Shown in pieces: positions 25,659 to 34,900 of a stretch of 46,944 bases of DNA. The stretch's first letter is position 1; each line of letters starts with the position of its first letter. A program made the position numbers and the translations under genes. Source of the stretch: Syntrophomonadaceae bacterium (GTDB lineage: Bacteria; Bacillota; Syntrophomonadia; Syntrophomonadales; Syntrophomonadaceae); NCBI GenBank assembly GCA_012520725.1, contig JAAYNQ010000035.1, positions 1 through 46,944 on the forward strand, read 5' to 3'. Under the pieces are notes generated by a model. That model was not told where the DNA came from and did not search any database. It saw only the letters and a list, made by a program, of their open reading frames with translations.

Positions 25659-28600
25659 ATGTATCAAATTCAAACTCATTTTGAGCTGGGTTGTGAGTTA
25701 AATAATCATATCGGCATAGACAATTATATCTGCCATGTTTTTCAATCCGAGGAAGAAGCTTATGAGGTAGCCTATACCATGATAAAAGCGGCCTTTACAG
25801 AGGGGCGGAAGTCGATCTTCTTTTCTCCTATCTTTAAAGGAGGAAGGCAGGATTCCAGCTATTTTAAGGCTATGGCAAGTCAGGGCCAATTAATAATTCA
25901 GGATATTAAACTTTTTAACTTATTGAACGATATCAAGAACTATCTTGCCAACAGTCAGTTATGCCAGGGTGATGAAACTCCATATCTGCTCCTTGACCTG
26001 AGTCAGGTTGATCATAGTGCTTTTTCCCAACTCTCATTATTCGAGCAATTGACTACATTAAATGGGTATTTGCATACCCACTATAAAACTTCCCTGCTAT
26101 TGCAAGTAAATGCTGATTATTTGCCTCCCATTAAACAACAGATGCTCATAACCATGTATCCTACCTATGTTATTAATGGAAAGGTAAGAAACAACCACCT
26201 GTATAAGGCACCAACATTCCCAGAGAATCAAGTAAAGGTGCAAAACAGTCAGGGAGTAATCAATATTCATCGCTTGGATTTACCCGCTTATGAAACCGAC
26301 ACCTCGGGAGAGATTGTCTATTGCAGTCCATCCTTTGCCGAGTTACTTGGTTATAAGGTAGAGGAAATTATCTCCAAGGATGAAATCGATTTGGTAGCCG
26401 GCAGGAAGGATTTGTTTCCGGTTATGAACACTCGCAAGTATAAACTACCCGATTCGTCACTGGATTTATACTATTTTCAAACCGCTTATTTCCGAGCGGA
26501 TGGTTCCAGCATTATTGCTGATGAAATAATCTGTTCCATACAAGTAAAAGAGCAGGATTATACCAATTATCACTTACTTAGGTTTTCGGAGGGCGACCCG
26601 GACAGCTATTATATGCTTATGCATAATAAAAAGTTTCATCGACTGTTTAATACGGGTAATGCTGCCCTTATTATGTTGGAACCGCTTCAATCGGGTGATG
26701 GCTGTATTTATGATGCTCAGATTACGGAATTAAGCCAATCACTGCCTGGATTAATCAATACCTCCGGTAGAAGCCTTTCTGACCATACTATTACTGATTT
26801 AAACTGCCAACAGGTTGATTTATGGTTAAGAGCTATTAATTCGGTGGTGGAAAGTGGTGGTCAGGCCTATTTTGAGACCTATGAAGCAGTTAATGACAAG
26901 TATCTGGATGTCATGGTCTTTAATCCGGTTTCAGGGCCTATGATCGCTCTGGTATCAGATGTAAGCCAGGTTAAGAGAATAGAGGAACGCTTCCAGAAAC
27001 AAATCGTTTTTCTGGAAAACATTCTGGATGGAATACCTACCCCAGTATTTTACCGGGATACCTGTGGCCGCTTCCAATTTGCCAACAAAGCTTTTGCCAT
27101 CGCTATAGGGCTGGACCGCCGTGATATTCTGGGCCAATCCCTTTTCAAAGTCCTACCCGAAGACCTGGCTTCAAAATACCGGGCTATGGACTTGGATCTG
27201 CTTACCAATGCCGGTATTCAGACCTATGAGTGGGAGTTTCAGCATGCCAACGGCAATCGTTATGACGTAATCTTCAACAAGGCTCCCCTTTCCAATTCCG
27301 AGGAAGAGTTTATAGGGGTAGTGGGAACCTTCATTGATATAACTCAACGCAAAGAGGCCCAGGAAGCTTTAAGGTTGAGCGAAGAAAAGTTCCGGGGCAT
27401 CTTCCGCCAGTCACCTATCGGAATTGCGGTTTATAATCCTAAAGGACAATTAATCGATGTAAATATGGCTATGACCAATATTTTAGGTATAGATAGCATA
27501 GAAGATGTAAGGCACTTTAATCTCTTTGCCGACCGGCATTTCAAGCATGGTGATGAACATATATTAAATAAAATGGCCATTTTGAGCTATGAGGAAGAAT
27601 TGGATTTTGACAAAATAAGAAGTGTCAATGCTTATAAGACCAATAAAACCGGTAAATCATTTATCAAGTATTTTATCAGCCCATTAAGGTATCCGGATGG
27701 CAGCATAGAGGGATTTCTGGTTCAGATTCAGGATATCACCGAACAGAAAATAGCTGCTGAGGCTCTACAGGCTAGTGAAGCCAATTTACGACGTCTGACT
27801 GATAATATGATCGATATGATAGGACAGGTAAATATAGCAGGTGATTACGAATACATTACTCCTTCCTGTCACAGTATGTTGGGTTATGAGGTAGAGGAAA
27901 TGTTGGGCCGTTCCTTTTATGAATTTGTCCATGCCCAGGACCTGGATAAGGTCAAAGAGCATTTTACCAGTGCCTTTAGATCCAAAACTTTCTCTAAATT
28001 TGATTATCGCTATCTTTGTAAAGATGGAAGCTATATTTATGTGGAGACAGTAGTTAATATTATATTTGACAAGAAAGGGAGAATATACGGAGCGGTTTTG
28101 GTAAGCCGTGACATATCTGATCGTAAACGTATGGAAAGTGAACTGTCTCGTTTGGATCGTTTAAAAACAGTGGGAGAAATGGCGGCCGGTCTGGGACATG
28201 AGATACGCAATCCCATGACCACGGTGCGGGGATTCCTGCAGATGCTGGGTGATAATCCGGAATTCCAAGATTACCAGGAAGTGTTTTCTTTGATGATAGA
28301 GGAATTGGACGATGCAAATAGCATTATTACCGAATTTTTATCCCTGGCCAAGGATAAGCCACTATACTCTGAGCAGGGGAATTTAAATGATATTCTCATG
28401 GCCATTTATCCTCTAATATCTGCTGATGCCATCAAATCTGATAAAGAAGTAAAAATGGAGTTAAAAAACATTCCGGATTTGATGCTGGATTCCAAAGAAA
28501 TAAGACAGCTTATCTTTAATATGACCCGTAATGGGCTGGAATCCATGCAGCCCGGACAGGTATTGACCATTAAAACCTATCAGAAAGATGACATGGTGGT

Positions 28601-28799
28601 CTTGCAGATTCAGGATCAGGGATGCGGTATACAGGATGAGATACTAGAGAATCTAGGGACTCCCTTCTATACTACCAAAGATATGGGGGTAGGCTTGGGT
28701 CTTCCTATATGTTTCAATATTGCGGCTCGTCACAATGCACGCATAGATGTAAATACCTCTTCCCAGGGCACTACCTTTTGGATTAACTTTCGTTTGTAG
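25659..28799 (+). CDS. MEDS-PAS sensor histidine kinase
   Basis: A TTG at 25605 opens the frame, but ATG 25659 with AGGGGATGG just upstream gives the better start (1046 residues). Residues about 5-190 match the MEDS (DcmR-type sensory) domain: NNHIGIDNYICHVFQSEEEA and GRKSIFFSPIFKGG. At least four PAS domains follow, marked by ETDTSGEIVYCSPSFAELLG, LDGIPTPVFYRDTCGRFQF, FRQSPIGIAVYNPKGQLIDV and ITPSCHSMLGYEVEEMLG. A divergent one lies in between. The kinase core has the phosphoacceptor His in GLGHEIRNPMTTVRGFL, the N box FNMTRNGLESM, and G boxes DQGCGIQDE and GVGLGLPIC. No transmembrane segment is seen, so it is cytosolic. No response regulator is adjacent, making it an orphan kinase. Confidence 0.9.
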   Translation: MYQIQTHFELGCELNNHIGIDNYICHVFQSEEEAYEVAYTMIKAAFTEGRKSIFFSPIFKGGRQDSSYFKAMASQGQLIIQDIKLFNLLNDIKNYLANSQLCQGDETPYLLLDLSQVDHSAFSQLSLFEQLTTLNGYLHTHYKTSLLLQVNADYLPPIKQQMLITMYPTYVINGKVRNNHLYKAPTFPENQVKVQNSQGVINIHRLDLPAYETDTSGEIVYCSPSFAELLGYKVEEIISKDEIDLVAGRKDLFPVMNTRKYKLPDSSLDLYYFQTAYFRADGSSIIADEIICSIQVKEQDYTNYHLLRFSEGDPDSYYMLMHNKKFHRLFNTGNAALIMLEPLQSGDGCIYDAQITELSQSLPGLINTSGRSLSDHTITDLNCQQVDLWLRAINSVVESGGQAYFETYEAVNDKYLDVMVFNPVSGPMIALVSDVSQVKRIEERFQKQIVFLENILDGIPTPVFYRDTCGRFQFANKAFAIAIGLDRRDILGQSLFKVLPEDLASKYRAMDLDLLTNAGIQTYEWEFQHANGNRYDVIFNKAPLSNSEEEFIGVVGTFIDITQRKEAQEALRLSEEKFRGIFRQSPIGIAVYNPKGQLIDVNMAMTNILGIDSIEDVRHFNLFADRHFKHGDEHILNKMAILSYEEELDFDKIRSVNAYKTNKTGKSFIKYFISPLRYPDGSIEGFLVQIQDITEQKIAAEALQASEANLRRLTDNMIDMIGQVNIAGDYEYITPSCHSMLGYEVEEMLGRSFYEFVHAQDLDKVKEHFTSAFRSKTFSKFDYRYLCKDGSYIYVETVVNIIFDKKGRIYGAVLVSRDISDRKRMESELSRLDRLKTVGEMAAGLGHEIRNPMTTVRGFLQMLGDNPEFQDYQEVFSLMIEELDDANSIITEFLSLAKDKPLYSEQGNLNDILMAIYPLISADAIKSDKEVKMELKNIPDLMLDSKEIRQLIFNMTRNGLESMQPGQVLTIKTYQKDDMVVLQIQDQGCGIQDEILENLGTPFYTTKDMGVGLGLPICFNIAARHNARIDVNTSSQGTTFWINFRL

Positions 28800-28990
28800 T
28801 ACTGGTAAAAGAGATGTATTAAAACTTAGGCCAATCAGGTACGTATAGACTATTTGCACTTCCTCCATGGGTGGAACAGCTTCCTGGGTATTGATTTATA
28901 GCCCAATTAGCAAACCCATTTATGGCGTATATCAGGTATAATATATCCAGAATCAACTTTTTAAATATCTGGGAAACAGGGGTATGGGTT

Positions 28991-29803
28991 TTGAATTTTG
29001 ATGATATGGATGATAATGAAGAACTATACGAAGAACTATTCTTGGAATCGGAAGATCTGGAGGAAAGTCAATCTTATAGAAGGAACCCGGCTTATAAAAT
29101 ATTAGCAGGTATACTACTGCTAATATTTCTCTTTATATCTCTACCCCATGTTCACGTTTTGTTCGACGGCAGTATGGATTTTCTGAAAAAGCGGGTTACT
29201 CTGCAGGATAATGAAGAATTAACTACTGCCTCATCCGCAGTAGTGTGGATAGAAGCCTACGGTGAGGATGTTTTGAACTCTCCTGCCCGTACCGGTACTG
29301 GTTTTAATGTATCCCCGGAAGGCCTGATAATAAGCAATAGGCACGTTATAGAAAAGGCTAGAAGTATTAGGATTGAATTCCAGAATGGCCAAGTCTTCTA
29401 TAGCAAGAATAGCAACATAGCTTATGTAGAAGATGCAGATATAGCCTGGATCAGCTTGGAGGCTTCAGAATTGCCCCATATTGTTCTGAAGCCAAACAAC
29501 TCCTTGCCGGCAATAGGGGACAAGGTGTCGGTTATAGGAAACCCGCGGGGATTCAAGCAGGTTATTTTGCAAGGTCCCCTCCTGGGTTATTACCCGTTAC
29601 AGGAACCTCCTGTTATCTTGCTGGACATAGACTGTCAGCCCGGTAACAGTGGAAGTCCGGTGCTTAATGCCGAGGGAGAAGTGCTAGGAGTAGTTTTTGC
29701 GGTTACCCGAAGTGAAGGAGATGAGAGTCAGACCAATAAAGCCCTGGCTTATCCCTTAAATTATTTTATTGATAATTTACCGCTTGAATTTAATTCAAGA
29801 TAA
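28991..29803 (+). CDS. Membrane-anchored S1C trypsin-like protease without PDZ
   Basis: The frame is open from ATG 28922, but that ATG has no ribosome binding site; TTG 28991 follows CAGGGG and gives LNFDDMDD as N-terminus (271 residues). An acidic cytosolic segment of about 30 residues (EELYEELFLESEDLEES) precedes one transmembrane helix (ILAGILLLIFLFISLP), so the protease domain lies outside. The triad is complete: H118 in GLIISNRHVIEKA, D150 in EDADIAWISL and S220 in CQPGNSGSPVLNA (numbering from the TTG). There is no PDZ domain, unlike the lipoprotein protease at 10303. It is likely a quality-control or signalling protease. It is not obviously in an operon with the kinase upstream. Confidence 0.87.
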   Translation: MNFDDMDDNEELYEELFLESEDLEESQSYRRNPAYKILAGILLLIFLFISLPHVHVLFDGSMDFLKKRVTLQDNEELTTASSAVVWIEAYGEDVLNSPARTGTGFNVSPEGLIISNRHVIEKARSIRIEFQNGQVFYSKNSNIAYVEDADIAWISLEASELPHIVLKPNNSLPAIGDKVSVIGNPRGFKQVILQGPLLGYYPLQEPPVILLDIDCQPGNSGSPVLNAEGEVLGVVFAVTRSEGDESQTNKALAYPLNYFIDNLPLEFNSR

Positions 29804-29840
29804 AATACTTTTAATCAGATAAAGATGGGGGAAAGGTTTA

Positions 29841-31019
29841 ATGATTAATGAAGGAATTAATGGCAGAACAGAAAAAATATCTTCTTTTATTGTTATGGAT
29901 GTGTTAGAAGAAGCTAAAAGGATGGAGGCCGAAGGCCGGGATATAATTCACCTGGAAATTGGGGAGCCTGACTTCGATACCCCGCAGCCCATTATAGAAA
30001 GCGCTCTTAAAGCTATGAAAGGGCAGGATACTCATTATACCCATAGTCTGGGTAAAATTGAACTTAGAGAAGAGATTGCTCATTACTATTACAGAAAATA
30101 TGGAGTTGAGATTTCACCCGAACAAATAGTGGTTACTTCAGGCACTTCGCCGGCCTTATTATTGATATTATCAGTGCTCTTAAACCGCTCTGATGAAATA
30201 ATCCTATCCGACCCCTACTATTCCTGTTATCCTAATTTCATCAATTACCTGGAAGGCAAGCCAGTATTGGTTCCGGTTAGGGAAGAGGATAATTTTCAAT
30301 ACCGTCTGGAAGAGGTTGAGAAAGCCATCAGCAGCAGAACCCGAGCTATTATGTGCAATTCTCCCGCCAATCCTACCGGAACCGTCATGTCAGCTGAGGA
30401 ATTAAAGCAATTGGCTGCTTTGGGTCATACCATAGTAGCAGATGAAATCTATCATGGTCTGGTCTATGAGGGAGAAGAACACAGCATTCTGGAGTTTACC
30501 GATAACGCTTTTGTGGTTAACGGCTTTTCCAAGTTGTATGCTATGACCGGATGGAGGCTGGGCTATGTAATCGTTCCTCCCTCCTACCTGAAAACCATGC
30601 AAAAATTACAACAGAATCTCTTTATATGCGCTTCCTCTTTTGCACAAACAGCGGCTATTGCAGCCTTAAAATACTGTGATCCTGAGGTGCAGAAAATGAA
30701 AGAAATATACAACCAAAGAAGAAAATACCTGCTGGGAAGACTGGAAAAAGCAGGTATCAGGTGCCAGGCTGAACCTGCCGGAGCTTTTTATATGCTGGCC
30801 AATGTAAAAAAATATACCCGGGATTCATATAGCTTTGCTTTTAAAATTTTGCAAGAGGCGGGAGTAGCAGTTGCTCCGGGTATCGATTTTGGCCCCAATT
30901 GTGAAGGATATTTGAGAATATCTTATGCCAATTCATTAGCCAAGATCGAAGAAGGCATGGACCGTTTGGATAGATTTTTACTTCAGTGGGAATCGGAAAT
31001 GAGCTCACAGGCTCAGTAA
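29841..31019 (+). CDS. Class I/II aminotransferase (AspC/PatA-like)
   Basis: This 392-residue fold type I PLP enzyme transfers amino groups between an amino acid and a 2-oxoacid. Motifs: LEIGEPDFDTPQPI at the N-terminus, TSGTSPALLLIL around the phosphate site, CNSPANPTGTVMS with the conserved Asn-Pro-Thr-Gly, D201-E-I-Y and the Schiff-base lysine K231 in NGFSKLYAMTGWRLGY, and the substrate Arg in EGYLRISYA. All are intact. The donor (aspartate, alanine or aromatic) cannot be determined. GGGGGAAAG precedes the ATG. It lies 37 bases after the membrane protease on the same strand. Confidence 0.92.
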   Translation: MINEGINGRTEKISSFIVMDVLEEAKRMEAEGRDIIHLEIGEPDFDTPQPIIESALKAMKGQDTHYTHSLGKIELREEIAHYYYRKYGVEISPEQIVVTSGTSPALLLILSVLLNRSDEIILSDPYYSCYPNFINYLEGKPVLVPVREEDNFQYRLEEVEKAISSRTRAIMCNSPANPTGTVMSAEELKQLAALGHTIVADEIYHGLVYEGEEHSILEFTDNAFVVNGFSKLYAMTGWRLGYVIVPPSYLKTMQKLQQNLFICASSFAQTAAIAALKYCDPEVQKMKEIYNQRRKYLLGRLEKAGIRCQAEPAGAFYMLANVKKYTRDSYSFAFKILQEAGVAVAPGIDFGPNCEGYLRISYANSLAKIEEGMDRLDRFLLQWESEMSSQAQ

Positions 31020-31037
31020 AGGCAGTATTTTAACAGG

Positions 31038-31053
31038 CTAAACAATTGTTTAG
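31038..31053. promoter_or_regulatory. 16-bp perfect palindrome, operator-like
   Basis: CTAAACAATTGTTTAG is a perfect 16-base palindrome in the gap between the aminotransferase and tetR stops. A near copy, CTAAACA-TT-TGTTTAG, forms the centre of the long inverted repeat at 31078-31121. Both share the AAACA/TGTTT half-site with the palindrome at 31864-31884, so a common binding protein (the adjacent TetR) is possible. Confidence 0.45.
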
Positions 31054-31077
31054 ATGAATCAGGAAATGCCTGAATAT

Positions 31078-31121
31078 CTTAGCTACGGGGACTAAACATT
31101 TGTTTAGTCCCCGTAGCTAAG
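31078..31121. terminator. Perfect 21-bp inverted repeat after tetR
   Basis: The arms at 31078-31098 and 31101-31121 are perfect reverse complements of 21 bases around a TT centre. The left arm reads CTTAGCTACGGGGACTAAAC plus A. The repeat sits 3 bases beyond the tetR stop codon and 58 after the convergent aminotransferase stop. It should form a very stable hairpin and probably terminates both transcripts, although neither side has a real T run. The centre also reads as a TetR-type operator. Confidence 0.6.
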
Positions 31122-31124
31122 CAT

Positions 31125-31718
31125 TTAACAGGGAGATTTGAGACAGTCGAGTATTATTTCCACATATTGTGCTCTGACCTGGTCATGAGAATAATCAACA
31201 TCCATTAAAGCGATGGAACGATTAGACAGTAGGATAGGAAAGGCCATGCTTCCCAGCATCTGCATAATTCTCATTTCTATTATGTAGTCATTGTCCCCGG
31301 GTCTCATTTGCCTGATGGTGTTCTTAAGTAATGCATAGCCTTCATTCTGAATAAAAGATTCATATTCCCCGCTGATTCCATAATCAGTTATAGATTGCAT
31401 AATGAAGTTTTTTATCACATCGGGGTACTGGGTTATAACACTGGAATAGGCATGGAGAAAGGTTCTCAATCGATCTTCAACCGCTATATTACTTTGTTGA
31501 AGTACATTAAAGGTGTTTATTAGCTGTTGGGTAATATTGTGTAAGGCTTCGTTGATCAATTGTTCTTTACTGCCGAAATGATAATTAACCGCGGCCACAT
31601 TAACCCCGGCCAAAGAAGCAATTTTCCTGATGGTTACTCTGTGAAAACCCTCACTGGCTATGATTTTAAGGGCCGCTTCAATTATTCGTTTTTTGGTACT
31701 GCTATACCCTTCCTGCAT
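31125..31718 (-). CDS. TetR-family regulator
   Basis: The frame opens at 31811, but a promoter (TTGACC-17-TATCAT) overlaps that upstream portion, so the real start is ATG 31718 (197 residues, MQEGYSSTKKRIIEAA). The N-terminal helix-turn-helix is typical: IIASEGFHRVTIRKIASLAG and VNVAAVNYHFGSKEQL. The C-terminal ligand domain is helical and unassigned. It is divergent from the giant activase gene, so it probably represses that gene and itself in response to an unknown metabolite, perhaps an acyl-CoA. Operator-like palindromes lie just downstream of each -10 box (31758-31774 and 31864-31884). Confidence 0.88.
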   Translation of the reverse strand: MQEGYSSTKKRIIEAALKIIASEGFHRVTIRKIASLAGVNVAAVNYHFGSKEQLINEALHNITQQLINTFNVLQQSNIAVEDRLRTFLHAYSSVITQYPDVIKNFIMQSITDYGISGEYESFIQNEGYALLKNTIRQMRPGDNDYIIEMRIMQMLGSMAFPILLSNRSIALMDVDYSHDQVRAQYVEIILDCLKSPC

Positions 31719-31757
31719 AATTATGCACCCGTTTCTGATGAGATAGGTATGGAGTTT

Positions 31758-31811
31758 CAGTGTTTTAAACACTGCTTTAAACATGATAGAATAATTTTGG
31801 TATTTGGTCAA
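31758..31811 (-). promoter_or_regulatory. tetR promoter with palindrome downstream of -10
   Basis: On the minus strand, TTGACC (31806-31811), a 17-base spacer and TATCAT (31783-31788) form a good promoter. A 17-base palindrome, CAGTGTTT-T-AAACACTG (31758-31774), starts 8 bases after the -10 box, at the expected transcription start. This is the classic place for an autorepressor. The promoter lies inside the longer open frame and rules out the upstream start. Confidence 0.65.
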
Positions 31812-31826
31812 TTATTGAACATATAA

Positions 31827-31884
31827 TTGACAAAGTATAAAATATAAAATACTATATAAACATAATTCAAACACTGTTTGAATT
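31827..31884 (+). promoter_or_regulatory. Activase promoter with 21-bp palindrome
   Basis: TTGACA (31827-31832), 17 bases, then TACTAT (31850-31855) form the likely promoter. A perfect palindrome with 10-base arms AATTCAAACA and TGTTTGAATT around one C (31864-31884) follows 8 bases after the -10. It shares AAACACTG with the tetR-side palindrome. Repression of the activase by the divergent TetR is the simple reading. Confidence 0.65.
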
Positions 31885-31922
31885 AGGTATGGAAAATTAA
31901 AGGGGGGAGCAGCTACATAGCT

Positions 31923-34900
31923 GTGAAATATATGGACGATTTGCTGCACCTCGGTTTAGATGTTGGCTCAACTACAGTTAAAATCGTTATCCTGGATCAG
32001 GCCGAATCCATCCTGTACTCTAAATACCAACGACATTATTCAGATATCAAAGTCACAATTGCCAGTATGCTGGAGGAAGTTCAGTATTTATACCCTAATA
32101 GAACGCTAACCTTGATGGTAACTGGTTCTGGTGGCTTATCAGCCTCTAAAATTCTGGAGGCTAATTTTATTCAGGAAGTCATTGCTTGTTCCCAGGCTAT
32201 TGAAAAATACCTGCCTCAATGCGATGTAGCCATAGAATTGGGTGGAGAGGATGCCAAAATAACCTTTTTCGATGCGGGAGGAACCATTGATCAAAGGATG
32301 AACGGTACTTGCGCCGGAGGCACCGGTGCCTTCATTGATCAAATGGCGGCCATATTGAAAACCGATGCCGCAGGTTTAAACCAACTGGCCTGTAGCTACC
32401 GTACTATCTACCCCATTGCTGCTCGTTGCGGGGTATTTGCCAAAACTGATATACAACCCCTGCTAAATGAAGGGGCCTCCAAAGAGGATATTGCCGCCTC
32501 CATATTTCAGTCGGTAGTTAACCAGACGGTTGGTGGTTTGGCTTGTGGTAAATCAATTCATGGATATGTAGCCTTTTTGGGTGGGCCTTTATATTTCCTT
32601 TCAGAACTGAGAAAGAGATTTATGGAGACTCTGCAGCTGGATGCAGAACATGCTTTGTTTCCGGAAAATGCTCAATATTATGTAGCCATAGGAGCTGCCC
32701 TGGCTTCCAAAGGTAAAGAAACCTTCAATATAAACCAACTGGTACATAAAGTGCAAAATTTGAGTCATATAAGCCTGGAGGATGTTCACCGGCTGGAACC
32801 CTTGTTTAGTGATATGGAAGAATGGCAGCGTTTTAAAGCCAGACATGATCAGGAAAAGGCTATAAGGGGCAATTTGGCTGAATTCGAAGGTGATTGTTTT
32901 CTGGGCATAGATGCTGGTTCCACCACTACCAAGGCCGCCTTGATTGATAATGAAGGCCGTATCCTTTATTCCTATTATGCCAATAATGAGGGAAGTCCAT
33001 TAAACAGCACTATAAAACTGCTGCAGGACCTTTATCAACAGCTGCCGGGGGGAGCTAAAATAAAGAATTCCACCGTAACCGGATATGGAGAAGCCTTGAT
33101 TAAGTCGGCTTTTGGCGTTGATTTGGGTGAAGTAGAGACTATAGCTCATTACCGGGCGGCAGAATATTTTCTGCCAGGGGTGGAGTTTATTCTGGATATC
33201 GGTGGGCAGGACATGAAATGCCTGAAAATTAAAAATGGTACTATTGACAGTATTATATTAAATGAAGCTTGCTCTTCTGGCTGCGGTTCCTTTATTGAAA
33301 CCTTTGCCCAGTCATTGAACATGGGGGTAGAGGAATTTGCCCAGACTGCCTTAATGGCTAAAAATCCAGTAGACTTGGGAACCCGCTGTACAGTGTTTAT
33401 GAACTCCATGGTAAAGCAGGCCCAAAAGGAAGGAGCTACTATAGGAGATATATCAGCCGGCCTGTCCTACTCGGTGATCAAAAATGCCTTGTTTAAAGTG
33501 ATTAAACTGAGAAACACCGGGCAAATAGGAAAGAAAGTAGTGGTTCAAGGGGGGACTTTCCTCAATGACGCTATTCTGAAAAGCTTTGAAAATATTGTGG
33601 GACGGGAAGTGGTTCGCCCTGATATAGCAGGAATCATGGGGGCCTATGGAGCGGCTTTGATTGCCCGGGAAAAGCATTCTCCCCATCGTGAAAGCACCTT
33701 GATTAATAATGAAGCTCTAGCCTCATTTACTTTCCAAACCAGTATGGATAGGTGCCAGGGTTGTTTGAACAAATGTTTGCTTACCATCAATAGTTTTAGT
33801 GACGGCAGGTCTTTTATTTCCGGTAATCGCTGTGAAAAGGGAGCCGGGGTGGAACAGAAAAGCAGCAAGCTACCCAATCTTTATGAATACAAATTAAAAC
33901 GTTTAAATAAATATATTCCTTTAAAGACTGAAGTCGCCAGGCGGGGTACTATTGGAATTCCCATGGTCTTGAACATGTATGAGAATTACCCTTTTTGGTT
34001 TACTTTTTTCACCCACTTGGGTTTTAGGGTAGAAAGATCACCTCGTTCCTCCAAGCAGATTTATGAACTGGGTCTGGAAACCATACCCTCAGAATCGGTA
34101 TGTTATCCCGGCAAAATGGTGCATGGCCATATCATGGCCTTGATTAAGCGAGGAATAAAGACTATTTTTCATCCCTCCATTATTTATGAGAAAAAGGAGA
34201 TTGAGGAAGCCGGCAACAGCTTTAACTGTCCCATAGTGATTTCCTACCCGGAAGTTATCAAGAATAATATGGATATATTGAGGGAAAAAGGAATCAGCTA
34301 TATAAATCCCTTTTTACCTTATGAAAATAAAGAACGCCTGATTGAGAGGCTTTACGAAGAACTGGCCGGATTTCGCATCAAAAAAAGGGAAATTGCAGAG
34401 GCAGTTGAAGCGGCCTGGAAAGAAGAAGCCGCTGCCCGTTTGGACATCCGCCTAAAAGGGGAGGAAACCCTGCGTTTGTTGGAAAGAACCCAGCAGAAAG
34501 GTATTGTCCTGGCTGGCCGGCCCTATCATATAGATCCGGAAATCAATCATGGCATACCGGGATTGATTAACTCCATGGGTTTTGCGGTATTGACGGAAGA
34601 CTCGGTATCTCACCTGGGAAAGGTCAATCGCCCTCTACGGGTAGTGGATCAATGGATGTATCATTCCCGCTTATATGCGGCCGCCACTTATGTAGCCGGC
34701 CGGGATAATCTGGAATTGATACAGCTCAACTCTTTCGGCTGTGGCCTGGATGCCGTCACTACTGACCAGGTGGAAGAGATACTACAAGCTGCCGGTAAAA
34801 TATATACCTGTTTAAAGATTGATGAAGGCAGCAATCTGGGTTCGGTAAGAATCAGAATCAGGTCTTTGGTGGCAGCTATGGAAGAGCGAGAAAGGATGGG

